Shown: positions 1 to 8,667, counted from the stretch's first letter. The stretch: 64,000 nt of DNA from Kingella denitrificans ATCC 33394 (GCF_000190695.1 NZ_GL870929.1:398102-462101), one strand, 5' to 3'. A program made the numbers and translations. Notes: a model not told the origin generated them from the letters alone.

Positions 1-24
1 TTGCGTTAAATGAAAACTTTCCAT

Positions 25-70
25 GTGCAGGCTGCTTTTTCAAACGGCGCGCCGCAAAAGCAGCCTGCAC
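25..70. repeat. Inverted DUS pair downstream of minC
   Basis: Two complementary DUS copies (GTGCAGGCTGCTTTT, then AAAAGCAGCCTGCAC) face each other around a GC-rich loop. The T/A tracts are inside the pair, so the stem has no trailing U tract. It may still end minC transcripts, but it is not a classic intrinsic terminator. Confidence 0.8.
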
Positions 71-89
71 ATCCTTTATATCAATAAAA

Positions 90-947
90 TTACTGGGCGT
101 TAATCGCCGAAATGGCCAGCCGTTCGTCTTCCTGCAATTCGATTTTCACCGCATGCTTGTGCAGGTGCGGCGGCAGGTTTTGTTCGAAGACGCGGTAGAT
201 GCCGGCCACCGACACCAGTTCCGCCTGCATGGACTGCACGAAAATCCGCGCGGTTTTATCGCCCGACTCGCCCGCCAGCGCACGGCCACGCAACGGCGCA
301 TACACATGGATGTTGCCGTCCGCAATCACTTCCGCGCCTTCGCTGACCATGCCCATCACGATTAAATCCGCATTTTTGGCATATACCTGCTGCCCCGTGC
401 GCACCGGGCTGTTGATGACCAGCGTGGGGCGCGGCGCATGGTCGTCCGCGACAGATGCAGGCTGCTTTTCTTCCTCTGCAGCCTGCCCGTTGTTTTCCGC
501 GGCAGATTCTGCTTTTGTTTCGGCAACATTGTCCGTTGTATCAGCGGCGGCTTCTTTTACTTTTACGGAATCTTCCGCATGTTCCGCAGGCAGCTCGGTG
601 CAGGCTGCTTTTTCATGTTCGTCAATTTCGGTTTCCGCCGCTTTTTTGTGTTCGTGCGACAAATAAAACAATCCGGCCGCGTGCACCTTGTCTGCCCAAC
701 GCTGTTCCGCGCCCCGCGCCGCAATCACGGCAATCCCCTGCCGCGCCAGCAGCGACACGATGGCCGACAAATCCGCATCGGCATCCGTCAAATCGTCCAA
801 ATCCAAAACAAACGGCAGCGCACCCAGCACTTGGTATTTGTCTTTTTTCTTGCGCAAAAACTGGGACAACTGTGCCAAATCCGCCGTGCGCAGGCGCAGG
901 GACAACATCTCCAAGCGCGTGGATTTCACTTCAAAAGCTGCTTTCAT
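90..947 (-). CDS. minC: Septum site-determining protein MinC
   Basis: MinC inhibits FtsZ polymerisation away from midcell and is positioned by MinD. The N-terminal domain (about residues 1-105) is followed by a long acidic Glu/Ala-rich linker (about 105-170) and a C-terminal beta-helix MinC_C domain beginning near the PVRTGQQVYA motif and containing GRALAGESGD. At 285 aa it is longer than the usual 230-250 aa because of the linker. Two DUS copies lie in the linker and are read as EKAAC and EKQPAS. minD and minE would be expected just left of the window. The start is the ATG giving MKAAFEVK; no strong ribosome binding site is visible. Confidence 0.93.
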   Translation of the reverse strand: MKAAFEVKSTRLEMLSLRLRTADLAQLSQFLRKKKDKYQVLGALPFVLDLDDLTDADADLSAIVSLLARQGIAVIAARGAEQRWADKVHAAGLFYLSHEHKKAAETEIDEHEKAACTELPAEHAEDSVKVKEAAADTTDNVAETKAESAAENNGQAAEEEKQPASVADDHAPRPTLVINSPVRTGQQVYAKNADLIVMGMVSEGAEVIADGNIHVYAPLRGRALAGESGDKTARIFVQSMQAELVSVAGIYRVFEQNLPPHLHKHAVKIELQEDERLAISAINAQ

Positions 948-1062
948 GATGCGATTGTTTTATTAAATCAAATGAGCGATTTTACCCTGCCTGCACTATT
1001 TATTCAACCGAAGCCGCGCATATCCCGCCCGTTTCCGCACGGCAGGGCGTGTTTATTAGCTA

Positions 1063-1091
1063 TTGATTTTTATGAAATCCGGCTTTACAAT
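1063..1091 (+). promoter_or_regulatory. Sigma70-type promoter of the polyamine-binding gene
   Basis: TTGATT at 1063-1068 and TACAAT at 1086-1091 are separated by 17 bases, about 40 bases before the next start codon. This is a good match to a housekeeping promoter. Confidence 0.6.
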
Positions 1092-1133
1092 CCCGTTTCC
1101 CTCTTTAACCATCTTTAACGAGAAGATAATAGA

Positions 1134-2282
1134 ATGAAGAAAACCCTGTTAAGCACCCTCGTGCTGGTGATTTTGGCAGCCTGCTCCCAACAAGCTGAAA
1201 ACACATCCGCAAACAATGCGGCAAATCCTGCGGCATCCGGCGCAGCGGCGGGCAACCTGCCGCAAACCAGCGAGCTGAATATCTACAACTGGTCAAACTA
1301 TGTGGACGAAAGTACCGTTGAAGACTTCAAAAAAGCCAACAACCTGGATTTGACCTACGATTTGTACGAAAACAACGAAACGCTTGAAGCCAAAATGCTC
1401 ACCGGCAAATCCGGCTACGATTTGGGCGTTCCCGGCATCGCATTCCTGCCCCGCCAAATCAAAGCAGGTGCTTATCAGAAAATCAACCGCGACCTGATTC
1501 CGAACTACAAAAACATCGACCCCGCGCTGCTGAAACTGCTGGAACAGGCCGACCCGGGCAACCAATACGCCGTGCCGTACTTCTCCGGCGTGAACACGCT
1601 GGCGATTACCGCCAAAGGCAAAGAAATCCTGGGCGGAAAACTGCCTGAAAACGGCTGGGATTTGCTGTTCAAACCCGAATACACCAACAAACTGAAACAA
1701 TGCGGCATCGCGCTGTGGGACACGCCCAGCGAAATGTTCCCGCTGGTGCTGAATTACTTGGGCAAAGACCCGCGCGGCACCAATCCGGCCGACATTGAAG
1801 CCGCAGCCGCCGTGTTGCAGGCCATCCGCCCCGACGTGAAACGTTTCAGCGCGTCTTACATTGACGAACTGGCACGCGGCGACATCTGCCTGGTAGCCGG
1901 TAACGGCGGCGACCTGAACATGGCGAAAGCGCGTTCGGAAGAAGTGAAAAACAACGTGGGCATTGACGTGCTGGCACCGAAAGGCATGGGCTTCTGGGTA
2001 GAATCTTGGGTGATTCCCGCCGATGCGAAAAACGTTGCCAACGCGCACAAATACATCAACTACACGTTAGACCCAGACGTGGCGGCCAAAAATGCTGCGG
2101 CGGTAACGTTTGCCCCCGCCAGCCTGCCGGCACGCGAAAAAATCGATCCGAAACTGGTGGCAACACGCTCGATTTTCCCGACTGCGGAAGATATGGCTGC
2201 CGGCTTCGTGATGCCGCAAATGTCGGACGAAGCGAAACGCCAAACCACGGCGCTGTGGCAAAAACTGAAAATGGGTAAATAA
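1134..2282 (+). CDS. potD: Polyamine (spermidine/putrescine) ABC transporter substrate-binding lipoprotein, PotD/PotF family
   Basis: This is a periplasmic polyamine-binding protein that would deliver spermidine or putrescine to a PotABC-type importer. A lipoprotein signal ends at LAAC with the lipidated cysteine at residue 17, followed by an Ala/Asn-rich tether to about residue 45. The mature domain opens with NIYNWSNYVDEST, typical of PotD/PotF, and 382 aa fits the family. No permease or ATPase gene is adjacent, which is common in Neisseriaceae where several potD paralogues are scattered. Which polyamine it binds cannot be told from the sequence. A DUS-pair terminator follows directly. Confidence 0.88.
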   Translation: MKKTLLSTLVLVILAACSQQAENTSANNAANPAASGAAAGNLPQTSELNIYNWSNYVDESTVEDFKKANNLDLTYDLYENNETLEAKMLTGKSGYDLGVPGIAFLPRQIKAGAYQKINRDLIPNYKNIDPALLKLLEQADPGNQYAVPYFSGVNTLAITAKGKEILGGKLPENGWDLLFKPEYTNKLKQCGIALWDTPSEMFPLVLNYLGKDPRGTNPADIEAAAAVLQAIRPDVKRFSASYIDELARGDICLVAGNGGDLNMAKARSEEVKNNVGIDVLAPKGMGFWVESWVIPADAKNVANAHKYINYTLDPDVAAKNAAAVTFAPASLPAREKIDPKLVATRSIFPTAEDMAAGFVMPQMSDEAKRQTTALWQKLKMGK

Positions 2283-2301
2283 TCCGTTCTCCGTTTCCTG
2301 C

Positions 2302-2347
2302 AAAAGCAGCCTGCACGTTCAGAAGTTGAAGTGCAGGCTGCTTTTTT
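2302..2347. terminator. DUS-pair intrinsic terminator
   Basis: AAAAGCAGCCTGCAC, a short loop, then GTGCAGGCTGCTTTTTT. The stem is followed by a T tract, so this is a classic Rho-independent terminator made of two inverted DUS copies, downstream of the polyamine-binding gene. Confidence 0.85.
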
Positions 2348-2428
2348 ATGTGCCGGATACGGTGGAAAAAGCAGCCTGCACCGGCAAGCCGTGCTAAAAT
2401 CCTTTCTTTTATCCGACACATTTGCACC

Positions 2429-3610
2429 ATGAATCCCCATCTGCAACAACTGCAACCTTATCCGTTCGCCCGACTGCGCGAAGCCGTGCAAGGCATTGTG
2501 CCGCCTGCACATTTGGCCGAAATCCCGCTGTATATCGGCGAACCGAAGCACCCTGCCCCGCGCGTTATCCGCGATGCGCTGCTGCAATCGCTGGACGAAT
2601 TGTCCAAATATCCGCTCACACTCGGCCTGCCCGAACTGCGCCAAGCCTGCGCCGAATGGCTGAAACGCCGTTATGACGGGCTCACGCTCAATCCCGACAG
2701 CGAAATCCTGCCCGTGCTCGGCAGCCGCGAAGCCCTGTTTTCCTTTGTGCAAACCGTGTTGAACGAAGCGGAAGCGCCGGTGGTGGTCAGCCCCAACCCG
2801 TTCTATCAGATTTACGAAGGCGCAACGCTTCTGGGCGGCGGCAAAATCGTGTTCGCCAATACCGTCGCGCCGAATTTCCTGCCCGATTGGAACAGCGTTG
2901 CCGCGGAAGACTGGGCGCGGTGCAGGCTGCTTTTCGTCTGCTCGCCCGACAATCCGACCGGCAGCGTGCTGCAACAAAAAGACTGGGAACAACTCTTTGA
3001 ATTACAAGACCAATACGGCTTCATCATCGCGTCCGACGAATGCTATTCGGAAATTTATTTTGACGGCAAAAAACCTTTGGGCTGCCTGCAGGCTGCTTTA
3101 GAATGTGGCCGCAGCTTCGACAAACTCGTCATGTTCACCAGCCTGTCCAAGCGCTCCAACGTGCCGGGCCTGCGTTCGGGTTTTGTGGCGGGCGATGCCA
3201 AGCTGCTGAAAGATTTCCTGCTTTACCGCACCTATCACGGCAGCGCCATGTCCCTGCCCGTGCAGCGCGCCAGCATTGCCGCGTGGAACGACGAAGCGCA
3301 CGTTGTCGAAAACCGCGCGCTGTATCAGGCGAAGTTCGACCGCGTGCTGCCGATTCTGCGCCAAAAATTCGATGTGCGCCTGCCCGATGCTTCGTTTTAC
3401 ATCTGGCTGCGCATTCCCGACGGCGACGATTTGCGCTTCACGCAGGAACTCTACCGCGACACGGGTGTGCTGGTGCTGCCCGGCCGCTTTTTCGCGCGCG
3501 AAACGGCCAACGGCAATCCGGGCAAAGGCTTTGTGCGGATTGCGCTGGTGGACGAATTGGACAAATGCGTGGAAGCGGCGCAACGAATCATTGATTGGTA
3601 TCGGGCATAA
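2429..3610 (+). CDS. dapC: Succinyldiaminopimelate transaminase DapC
   Basis: This class I PLP-dependent aminotransferase makes N-succinyl-LL-diaminopimelate in the lysine and peptidoglycan precursor pathway. The 393-aa product starts at MNPHLQQLQPYPF; an upstream in-frame ATG at 2348 lies in the DUS terminator and is rejected. Family features are SPNPFYQIY, CSPDNPTG, and the Schiff-base lysine in SLSKRSN at residue 241. Two DUS copies are inside the gene, read as RCRLLF and LQAAL. dapF, another gene of the pathway, lies near 54.2 kb. Assignment to DapC rather than another aminotransferase of the same fold rests on overall resemblance to the Neisseria protein. Confidence 0.88.
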   Translation: MNPHLQQLQPYPFARLREAVQGIVPPAHLAEIPLYIGEPKHPAPRVIRDALLQSLDELSKYPLTLGLPELRQACAEWLKRRYDGLTLNPDSEILPVLGSREALFSFVQTVLNEAEAPVVVSPNPFYQIYEGATLLGGGKIVFANTVAPNFLPDWNSVAAEDWARCRLLFVCSPDNPTGSVLQQKDWEQLFELQDQYGFIIASDECYSEIYFDGKKPLGCLQAALECGRSFDKLVMFTSLSKRSNVPGLRSGFVAGDAKLLKDFLLYRTYHGSAMSLPVQRASIAAWNDEAHVVENRALYQAKFDRVLPILRQKFDVRLPDASFYIWLRIPDGDDLRFTQELYRDTGVLVLPGRFFARETANGNPGKGFVRIALVDELDKCVEAAQRIIDWYRA

Positions 3611-3623
3611 ATCCGCCGGAAAA

Positions 3624-3668
3624 GTGCAGGCTGCCTGATTCGATTACCAACCCGAAAGCAGCCTGCAC
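3624..3668. repeat. Inverted DUS pair
   Basis: GTGCAGGCTGC and GCAGCCTGCAC arms face each other just after dapC, with the T/A sides inward. It is the first of three DUS pairs crowded into the 240-base gap between dapC and darP. Confidence 0.7.
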
Positions 3669-3721
3669 TGCACAACGCGGCGGTATCGGATACGCCATGC
3701 CGCGATGTTTCGTTAAAAAGC

Positions 3722-3769
3722 AAAAAGCAGCCTGCACCTCGGTTTTCCAAAGTGCAGGCTGCTTTTTTT
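3722..3769. terminator. Bidirectional DUS-pair terminator between dapC and darP
   Basis: An A tract, DUS, a loop, the complementary DUS and a run of seven T give a symmetrical stem usable on both strands. It separates the convergent genes dapC and darP. A further inside-out pair lies at 3811-3848. Confidence 0.85.
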
Positions 3770-3810
3770 GCCGCGTGGCGGCAACACAGATAGGTGCCGA
3801 ATCCGAAAAA

Positions 3811-3848
3811 TGCAGGCTGCTTCTTAATATTTCAAAAGCAGCCTGCAC
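3811..3848. repeat. Inverted DUS pair next to darP
   Basis: TGCAGGCTGCTTCT and AAAAGCAGCCTGCAC face each other immediately before the darP stop codon, with the A/T tracts inward. Confidence 0.7.
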
Positions 3849-3851
3849 GTT

Positions 3852-4376
3852 TCATTCTTCCGAATCCTCAATATCCGGCGCATTGTTTTCCGCGTCCATC
3901 ACCCATTTCACTTCCTGATACAGCGCGCGGAAATTTTTCGGCGGCTTGTTCTGTTCGGCTTCTTTGCGCGCATTGCGGATCAGCGTGCGCAGGCTGCCTG
4001 CATCCGCGTGGGGATATTGCGCCACAAACGCCGTGAGCGCGTCGTCGTCCGCCAGCAGGCGTTCGCGCATCTGCTCCACGCGCTGCAAAAATGCGTTGTG
4101 CGCGCGGTTTTCGCCTTTCAGCTTTGCCAAAAATGTGCGGATGGGTTCGGGATCGACATCGCGCATCAGGCGGCCGATATATTGCCGCTGGCGTTTCACC
4201 GCGCTGTTGGACGTGATTTTTTGATATTCTTTAATGGCTTCGTGCAAATCTTCCGGAAGCGCGATTTTCTTCAGCGTGGAAGCAGAAAGCCGGGTCAGCT
4301 CCATGCCCAAATCCTGCAATTCGTCCATCTGTTTTTTCTTGCGGGTTTTGCTGACCCATTCGTCTTGATTTTCCAT
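3852..4376 (-). CDS. darP: Ribosome biogenesis factor DarP (YjgA, DUF615)
   Basis: DarP/YjgA proteins bind late 50S precursors and assist 23S rRNA maturation. This 174-aa, largely helical, charged protein carries the family signatures RQRQYIGRLMRDVDPEPIR and the C-terminal FRALYQEVKWVM segment. I chose the ATG giving MENQDEWV; a start three codons earlier is possible. It diverges from pmbA with about 140 bases between, and converges on dapC. The acidic C-terminus is normal for the family. Confidence 0.9.
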   Translation of the reverse strand: MENQDEWVSKTRKKKQMDELQDLGMELTRLSASTLKKIALPEDLHEAIKEYQKITSNSAVKRQRQYIGRLMRDVDPEPIRTFLAKLKGENRAHNAFLQRVEQMRERLLADDDALTAFVAQYPHADAGSLRTLIRNARKEAEQNKPPKNFRALYQEVKWVMDAENNAPDIEDSEE

Positions 4377-4482
4377 ATCGTGCACGCGTGATGACTGTCG
4401 GTAAAACCCGAATCATACCAAAATTTACATTAAATTTTAAGTTCCGCCGCCGCCAATCCGCCCAACGCGCCCGAAAAACGGC

Positions 4483-4488
4483 TACAAT
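4483..4488 (+). promoter_or_regulatory. Putative -10 box of pmbA
   Basis: TACAAT lies about 28 bases before the chosen pmbA start, in the sequence GGCTACAATATCGCCC. No clear -35 hexamer is visible. Confidence 0.4.
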
Positions 4489-4515
4489 ATCGCCCGATTC
4501 ATGAAGGTGAAAAAT

Positions 4516-5850
4516 ATGTTTCAACATACAAGCACACAGTTTATCGATACCGCCCAATCCGTTTTGGCGCTGGCACGGCAAAAAGGCGCAGGTTCGGCCG
4601 AAGTGGATGTGAGCGAATCGCTGGGGCAGTCGGTGAGCGTCCGCTTGCAGGAAATCGAGCAAATCGAGCACCAGCAGGATAAATCGTTGGACATCACCGT
4701 ATATTTCGGGCAGCGCAAAGGTCGCGCCAGCACGGCGGATTTGTCGCCGCAGGCACTGGAAGCAACCGTGCAGGCTGCCTGCGACATTGCGCGATACACC
4801 GCCGAAGACGAATACGCCGGTTTGGCGGATGCCGATTTGATGGCCAACACCGTGGGCGATTTGGACAAATACCACGAATGGAATTTGAGCAGCGAAGAAG
4901 CCGTTGCCCTTGCCAAGCAATGTGAACAGGCCGGTTTGGAAGCCGACGGCCGCATCGTCAATTCGGACGGCGCCAACCTCAGCATTTCGCATTACCAGTT
5001 TGTTTATGCCAACACACACGGCTTCTGCCAGCACCAAAAAGGCACGCGCCACAGCATTTCGTGCAGCCTCGTGGCAGACGGCGGCGACGGCATGGAACGC
5101 GATTACTGGTTTGACGTGGCCTGCCGTCCTCAGGATTTGGAAAGCGCGGAACACATCGGCCGCACCGCTTCGCAACGCGCCGTTCGGCGGCTGAATGCCC
5201 GCAGCCTGCCCACCGGCCAATACCCCGTCGTATTCGATACCACCATCGCGGGTAGCCTTATCGGGCATTTAATCGGCGGATTAAGCGGCCCGTCGCTGTA
5301 CCGCCAGGCCAGCTTCCTGTGCGACAGCTTGGGCAAAACCATTTTGCCGACCCATTTGGATTTGCGCGAAGAACCGCACATTCCGCGCGGCTTGAACAGC
5401 AGCTATTTCGACGCCGAAGGCGTGGCCACCCGCGCACGTTCAGTAATAGAAAAAGGCGTGGTGCAGGGCTATTTCCTGAATAGCTACGCCGCCCGCAAGC
5501 TCGGCATGCAAAGCACGGCCAATGCCGGCGGTGCGCACCACCTGATTTTGACGCACACGCACGACACGCAGGCTGCCCTGCTCAAAGACATGGGTTCGGG
5601 CCTTTTGGTCACCGAACTGATGGGGCAAGGCGTGAATATCCTGACCGGCGATTATTCGCGCGGCGCGGCAGGTTTTTGGGTGGAAAACGGCGTCATCAGC
5701 CATCCGGTTTCCGGCATCACCATTGCGGACAACCTGCGCGATATGCTGTGCAATATTGCAGGCGTGGCCAACGATGTCCTGTACCGCAGCAGCCACCACA
5801 TCGGTTCGATTTGGCTGGAAAAAATGACCGTTGCAGGAGAAGCATCATGA
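4516..5850 (+). CDS. pmbA: Metalloprotease-family protein PmbA/TldE
   Basis: PmbA (TldE) forms a heterodimer with TldD, a zinc protease that in E. coli processes microcin B17 and degrades CcdA; TldE itself lacks the HExxxH zinc motif, and none is seen here. The 444-aa protein shows the family's N-terminal region with SVSVRLQEIEQIEHQQDKSL and the C-terminal GLLVTELMGQGVN and SRGAAGFWVENG segments. GAAGGTG lies six bases before the ATG at 4516, favouring it over the ATG at 4501. Its stop overlaps the next start (ATGA), so the EF-hand gene is translationally coupled. tldD is not in this window. Confidence 0.92.
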   Translation: MFQHTSTQFIDTAQSVLALARQKGAGSAEVDVSESLGQSVSVRLQEIEQIEHQQDKSLDITVYFGQRKGRASTADLSPQALEATVQAACDIARYTAEDEYAGLADADLMANTVGDLDKYHEWNLSSEEAVALAKQCEQAGLEADGRIVNSDGANLSISHYQFVYANTHGFCQHQKGTRHSISCSLVADGGDGMERDYWFDVACRPQDLESAEHIGRTASQRAVRRLNARSLPTGQYPVVFDTTIAGSLIGHLIGGLSGPSLYRQASFLCDSLGKTILPTHLDLREEPHIPRGLNSSYFDAEGVATRARSVIEKGVVQGYFLNSYAARKLGMQSTANAGGAHHLILTHTHDTQAALLKDMGSGLLVTELMGQGVNILTGDYSRGAAGFWVENGVISHPVSGITIADNLRDMLCNIAGVANDVLYRSSHHIGSIWLEKMTVAGEAS

Positions 5851-6185
5851 AAGCGACCGTTTGTTTGGGCATTGCGTTTGCCTTGTCCGCCGCGCCGGTT
5901 TGGGCGTGTTCGCAATTAGAGCCTGCCGCGGCGTTTATCTTCATCAACGACACCAACCGCGACCAGTTGCTGGATATGTACGAATGGCGCAACGCCAAAA
6001 CGCCGAATCTGGAAGTGGCGTTCAACGTGGGCGATATGAACGAATTCCTCCGCCTGGACTACAACCGCGACCGCTATCTGCAAGCAGCGGAAATCGGCTT
6101 CGACAACGTGCGCTATATCCGTCCGCCCTGCGCCGATATGGAAGAACGCCGCTTCATGCACGGGTTCCGCCAGCGGGCGAATTGA
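5847..6185 (+). CDS. Small secreted EF-hand protein coupled to pmbA
   Basis: The 112-aa product has a cleavable signal peptide (residues 1-20, ending PVWA). Two EF-hand-type loops follow, each with acidic or Asn residues at positions 1, 3 and 5 and Glu at 12: DTNRDQLLDMYE (about residues 35-46) and DYNRDRYLQAAE (about 72-83). The sixth position is Gln or Arg, not the usual Gly, so calcium affinity is uncertain. Two or three cysteines remain in the mature chain. The start overlaps the pmbA stop by four bases. A periplasmic calcium-responsive protein is a reasonable inference; the partner or function is unknown. Confidence 0.72.
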   Translation: MKATVCLGIAFALSAAPVWACSQLEPAAAFIFINDTNRDQLLDMYEWRNAKTPNLEVAFNVGDMNEFLRLDYNRDRYLQAAEIGFDNVRYIRPPCADMEERRFMHGFRQRAN

Positions 6186-6218
6186 ACGGCACAGATAACA
6201 ACGATACCGTATCACCAA

Positions 6219-6257
6219 GTGCAGGCTGCTTTGGAAACGTTCAAAAGCAGCCTGCAC
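6219..6257. repeat. Inverted DUS pair upstream of the HerA-like gene
   Basis: GTGCAGGCTGCTTT and AAAAGCAGCCTGCAC face each other 24 bases before the next start codon, so the pair would lie in the leader of any read-through mRNA. Confidence 0.75.
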
Positions 6258-6280
6258 CCGCAACCGAAAGCAAACAAACA

Positions 6281-7810
6281 ATGACACAATACCTGATTGC
6301 ACACGACCATCAAAACCGCCCCATCGAACTCATCGCCAAAATGGCCAACCGCCACGGCCTCATCGCCGGCGCGACTGGCACGGGCAAAACCGTAACCCTG
6401 CGCAAACTCGCCGAAAGTTTCAGCCAGTCGGGCGTGCCCGTGTTCATGGCCGACGTGAAAGGCGATTTGTCCGGCATTTGCCGCGCCGGGCAGAACAGCG
6501 GCAAAGTCGCCGAACGGATGCAGCAGTACGGCCTGACCGACGACTACCTGCAAGGCTTTCCCGTGCGCTTTTGGGATGTGTACGGCAGCACCGGCATTCC
6601 CGTGCGCGTCAGTATTTCGGCAATGGGCTCCATGCTGCTGGCACGGCTGATGAACCTGAACGACACACAGGAAGGCGTGCTCAACCTCGTATTCAAAGTG
6701 GCGGACGACAACGGCTGGCATCTGATTGATTTGAAAGACCTCCGTTCGCTGCTGCAATATGTGTCCGACCACGCCAAAGAATACCGCGCCACCTACGGCA
6801 ACGTGTCCGCCGCCAGCATCGGCGCCATCCAACGCCAACTGCTGCAACTGGAAAGCGAAGGCGCGGCGCAGTTTTTCGGCGAACCGGAATTGGATTTGCT
6901 CGACTGGATTCAAACGGAAAACGGGCAAGGCGTCATCAACATCCTGAACGCGGAAAAACTCATGCGTTCGCCGCGCCTGTATAGCGCGTTCATGCTCTGG
7001 TTTCTGGCGGAACTGTTTGAAAACCTGCCCGAAACCGGCGACCCGGACAAACCCAAATTCGTGCTGTTCTTTGACGAAGCGCATTTGATTTTCGACAATG
7101 CGAACAAAGTGTTAATCGAACAAGTCGAACAGGCGGTGCGGCTGATACGCTCCAAAGGCGTGGGCGTGTATTTCGTCACACAAAACCCGACCGACCTGCC
7201 CGACACGGTGCTGGGGCAACTGGGTAACCGCGTGCAACATGCCCTGCGCGCCTTCACCCCGCGCGACCAAAAAGCCGTGAAAGCCGCCGCCGACACATTC
7301 CGCAGCAATCCGGAATTGAACGTGGCCGAAGCGGTGGGCGAACTGGCCGTGGGTGAAGCGCTGGTGTCGTTCTTGGACGCACAGGGCATGCCGCAAATCG
7401 TGCAGCGCGCGTGGATTATGCCGCCGCAGTCGCAGCTTGCGCCTTTGACCGAATCCGAACGCAGTGCCGCGTTCCAAGCCGACAGCCTGTATCCGCACTA
7501 CCGCGATGCTGTAGATTCGTTTTCCGCGTTTGAAGCCTTGCAGCAGCAGCCCGCAGGCAACGCCGAAGAAGTGCAGGCTGCCTCCGATGCAAATGGCAAT
7601 GCGGAAGCCGCGAAAAAGCAGCCTGCACCGGCCGAAGAAAAACCCGGCCTGCTGGAAGGCTTTTTGGGCGGGCTTTCGGGCGGGCGCAAAAAATCGGGGC
7701 AAGGACTCGGCTATGATTTGGCCGACAGCGTGGGCAGCCAAATCAACCGCCAGGTGACCAATGCCATTACGCGCACCATCATGGGCGTGATTAAGAAAAT
7801 GTGGAAATAA
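6281..7810 (+). CDS. HerA-like ATPase, DUF853 (YjgR) family
   Basis: This 509-aa protein belongs to the FtsK/HerA ATPase superfamily. The Walker A motif GATGTGKT is at residues 30-37, and a Walker B with FVLFFDEAH lies near residue 270, followed by a sensor-like VTQNPTDLPD. The C-terminal third is a low-complexity linker containing two DUS copies (VQAAS and KKQPAPA) and a Gly-rich segment before a conserved basic helix. It is an ordinary chromosomal DUF853 protein, not one of the NurA-HerA or Sir2-HerA defence pairs, since no nuclease gene adjoins it. The biological role of the family is not established. Confidence 0.85.
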   Translation: MTQYLIAHDHQNRPIELIAKMANRHGLIAGATGTGKTVTLRKLAESFSQSGVPVFMADVKGDLSGICRAGQNSGKVAERMQQYGLTDDYLQGFPVRFWDVYGSTGIPVRVSISAMGSMLLARLMNLNDTQEGVLNLVFKVADDNGWHLIDLKDLRSLLQYVSDHAKEYRATYGNVSAASIGAIQRQLLQLESEGAAQFFGEPELDLLDWIQTENGQGVINILNAEKLMRSPRLYSAFMLWFLAELFENLPETGDPDKPKFVLFFDEAHLIFDNANKVLIEQVEQAVRLIRSKGVGVYFVTQNPTDLPDTVLGQLGNRVQHALRAFTPRDQKAVKAAADTFRSNPELNVAEAVGELAVGEALVSFLDAQGMPQIVQRAWIMPPQSQLAPLTESERSAAFQADSLYPHYRDAVDSFSAFEALQQQPAGNAEEVQAASDANGNAEAAKKQPAPAEEKPGLLEGFLGGLSGGRKKSGQGLGYDLADSVGSQINRQVTNAITRTIMGVIKKMWK

Positions 7811-7868
7811 CGCGCCGCCAAAGTGCAGGCTGCTTTTTGCAGATTCGATTTTCGATAAGGAAAATGCT

Positions 7869-8366
7869 ATGAACAAAATCTCTCTCATTGCCGTTACCGC
7901 GGCAACCTTGGCATTGGGCGCATGCGCCAACGGCACGGGGCAAGGCGTGTCGCTCAATTTGGGTTTGGGCGGCTTAATCGGCTCGCACCTGGGCATCGGC
8001 ACATCGGTCAATATCCCGTTGGGCGGCACGGCGCAGAAAAATCCTGGCGACGGCGAAAACCGCGGCGGTCTGCGCGTGATCGAACACCAAGTCATCACCT
8101 TCTTCGACGCGCAAGGCCAAACCACCAACAGCGCTGTGAAAAACGGCTACTACCGCGAACTGGTCGCCAAGCAAAACGACCAAACCTACGTGGTGCAGGA
8201 TTTCTACGGCAACGGCAACAAGCGCACCGACCCGATGACGCTGGCCAAAGACCAACTGTTCGAATTCCGCGCCCATCCGCACAACGGCGCCTACACCGTG
8301 TACGCCATCAACGGCAACATCATGCAGCAACAGAACTTCCGCAATGGAAAACTCATCCCCAAATAA
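7869..8366 (+). CDS. Hypothetical lipoprotein
   Basis: The 165-aa product has a lipoprotein signal with LGAC and the lipidated cysteine near residue 19. A Gly/Leu-rich segment (about residues 28-55) precedes a small globular domain containing NGYYRELVAKQNDQ and QQQNFRNGKLIPK. It sits ahead of, and overlaps by 23 bases, the 2Fe-2S ferredoxin gene. I do not recognise a named family. An envelope location is well supported; a function is not. Confidence 0.75.
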   Translation: MNKISLIAVTAATLALGACANGTGQGVSLNLGLGGLIGSHLGIGTSVNIPLGGTAQKNPGDGENRGGLRVIEHQVITFFDAQGQTTNSAVKNGYYRELVAKQNDQTYVVQDFYGNGNKRTDPMTLAKDQLFEFRAHPHNGAYTVYAINGNIMQQQNFRNGKLIPK

Positions 8367-8664
8367 AAGCAGCCTGCACCCCTTCCGCATTCAAACGCAG
8401 GATATGGCGTTCGATTTATTGCCCGGCCAAAACCTGCTCGACGCACTCGAACAAACCGGGCACGACGTGTCCTACCAATGCCGCCACGGCTATTGCGGAA
8501 GCTGCCGCGTGGCCCTGCTTTCCGGCCGGGTGGATTATGCGGAACCGCCACTTGCCTTCCTGCACGAAGGCGAAATTCTGCCCTGCTGCTGCCGCGTCCG
8601 AAGCGACTTGGTGCTGAAATGCGGCAAAAAGAAAACATCGGGCGGCTCAAACGGGCAAGCATAA
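8344..8664 (+). CDS. 2Fe-2S ferredoxin (plant/YfaE type)
   Basis: This small electron carrier shows the motif CRHGYCGSC (C-X4-C-X2-C) and a fourth ligand within the CCC of ILPCCCRV, typical of [2Fe-2S] ferredoxins such as YfaE. The 106-aa product begins inside the previous lipoprotein gene. The later ATG (MAFDLLPGQ) would remove the first beta strand, so the early start is preferred even though its first residues include a DUS read as KSSLHP. A ferredoxin-NADP reductase gene follows, giving a plausible redox pair. Confidence 0.83.
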   Translation: MENSSPNKSSLHPFRIQTQDMAFDLLPGQNLLDALEQTGHDVSYQCRHGYCGSCRVALLSGRVDYAEPPLAFLHEGEILPCCCRVRSDLVLKCGKKKTSGGSNGQA

Positions 8665-8667
8665 AGA

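Noticed and set aside
438..1118. Long open frames opposite minC and many other core genes
   Set aside because: High GC content leaves open frames on the opposite strand. They have no ribosome binding sites, odd composition and no recognisable domains, while the gene on the other strand is well identified.
6281..7810. HerA-like ATPase as part of a phage-defence system
   Set aside because: The protein is of the chromosomal DUF853 type, with no NurA, Sir2 or nuclease gene beside it.
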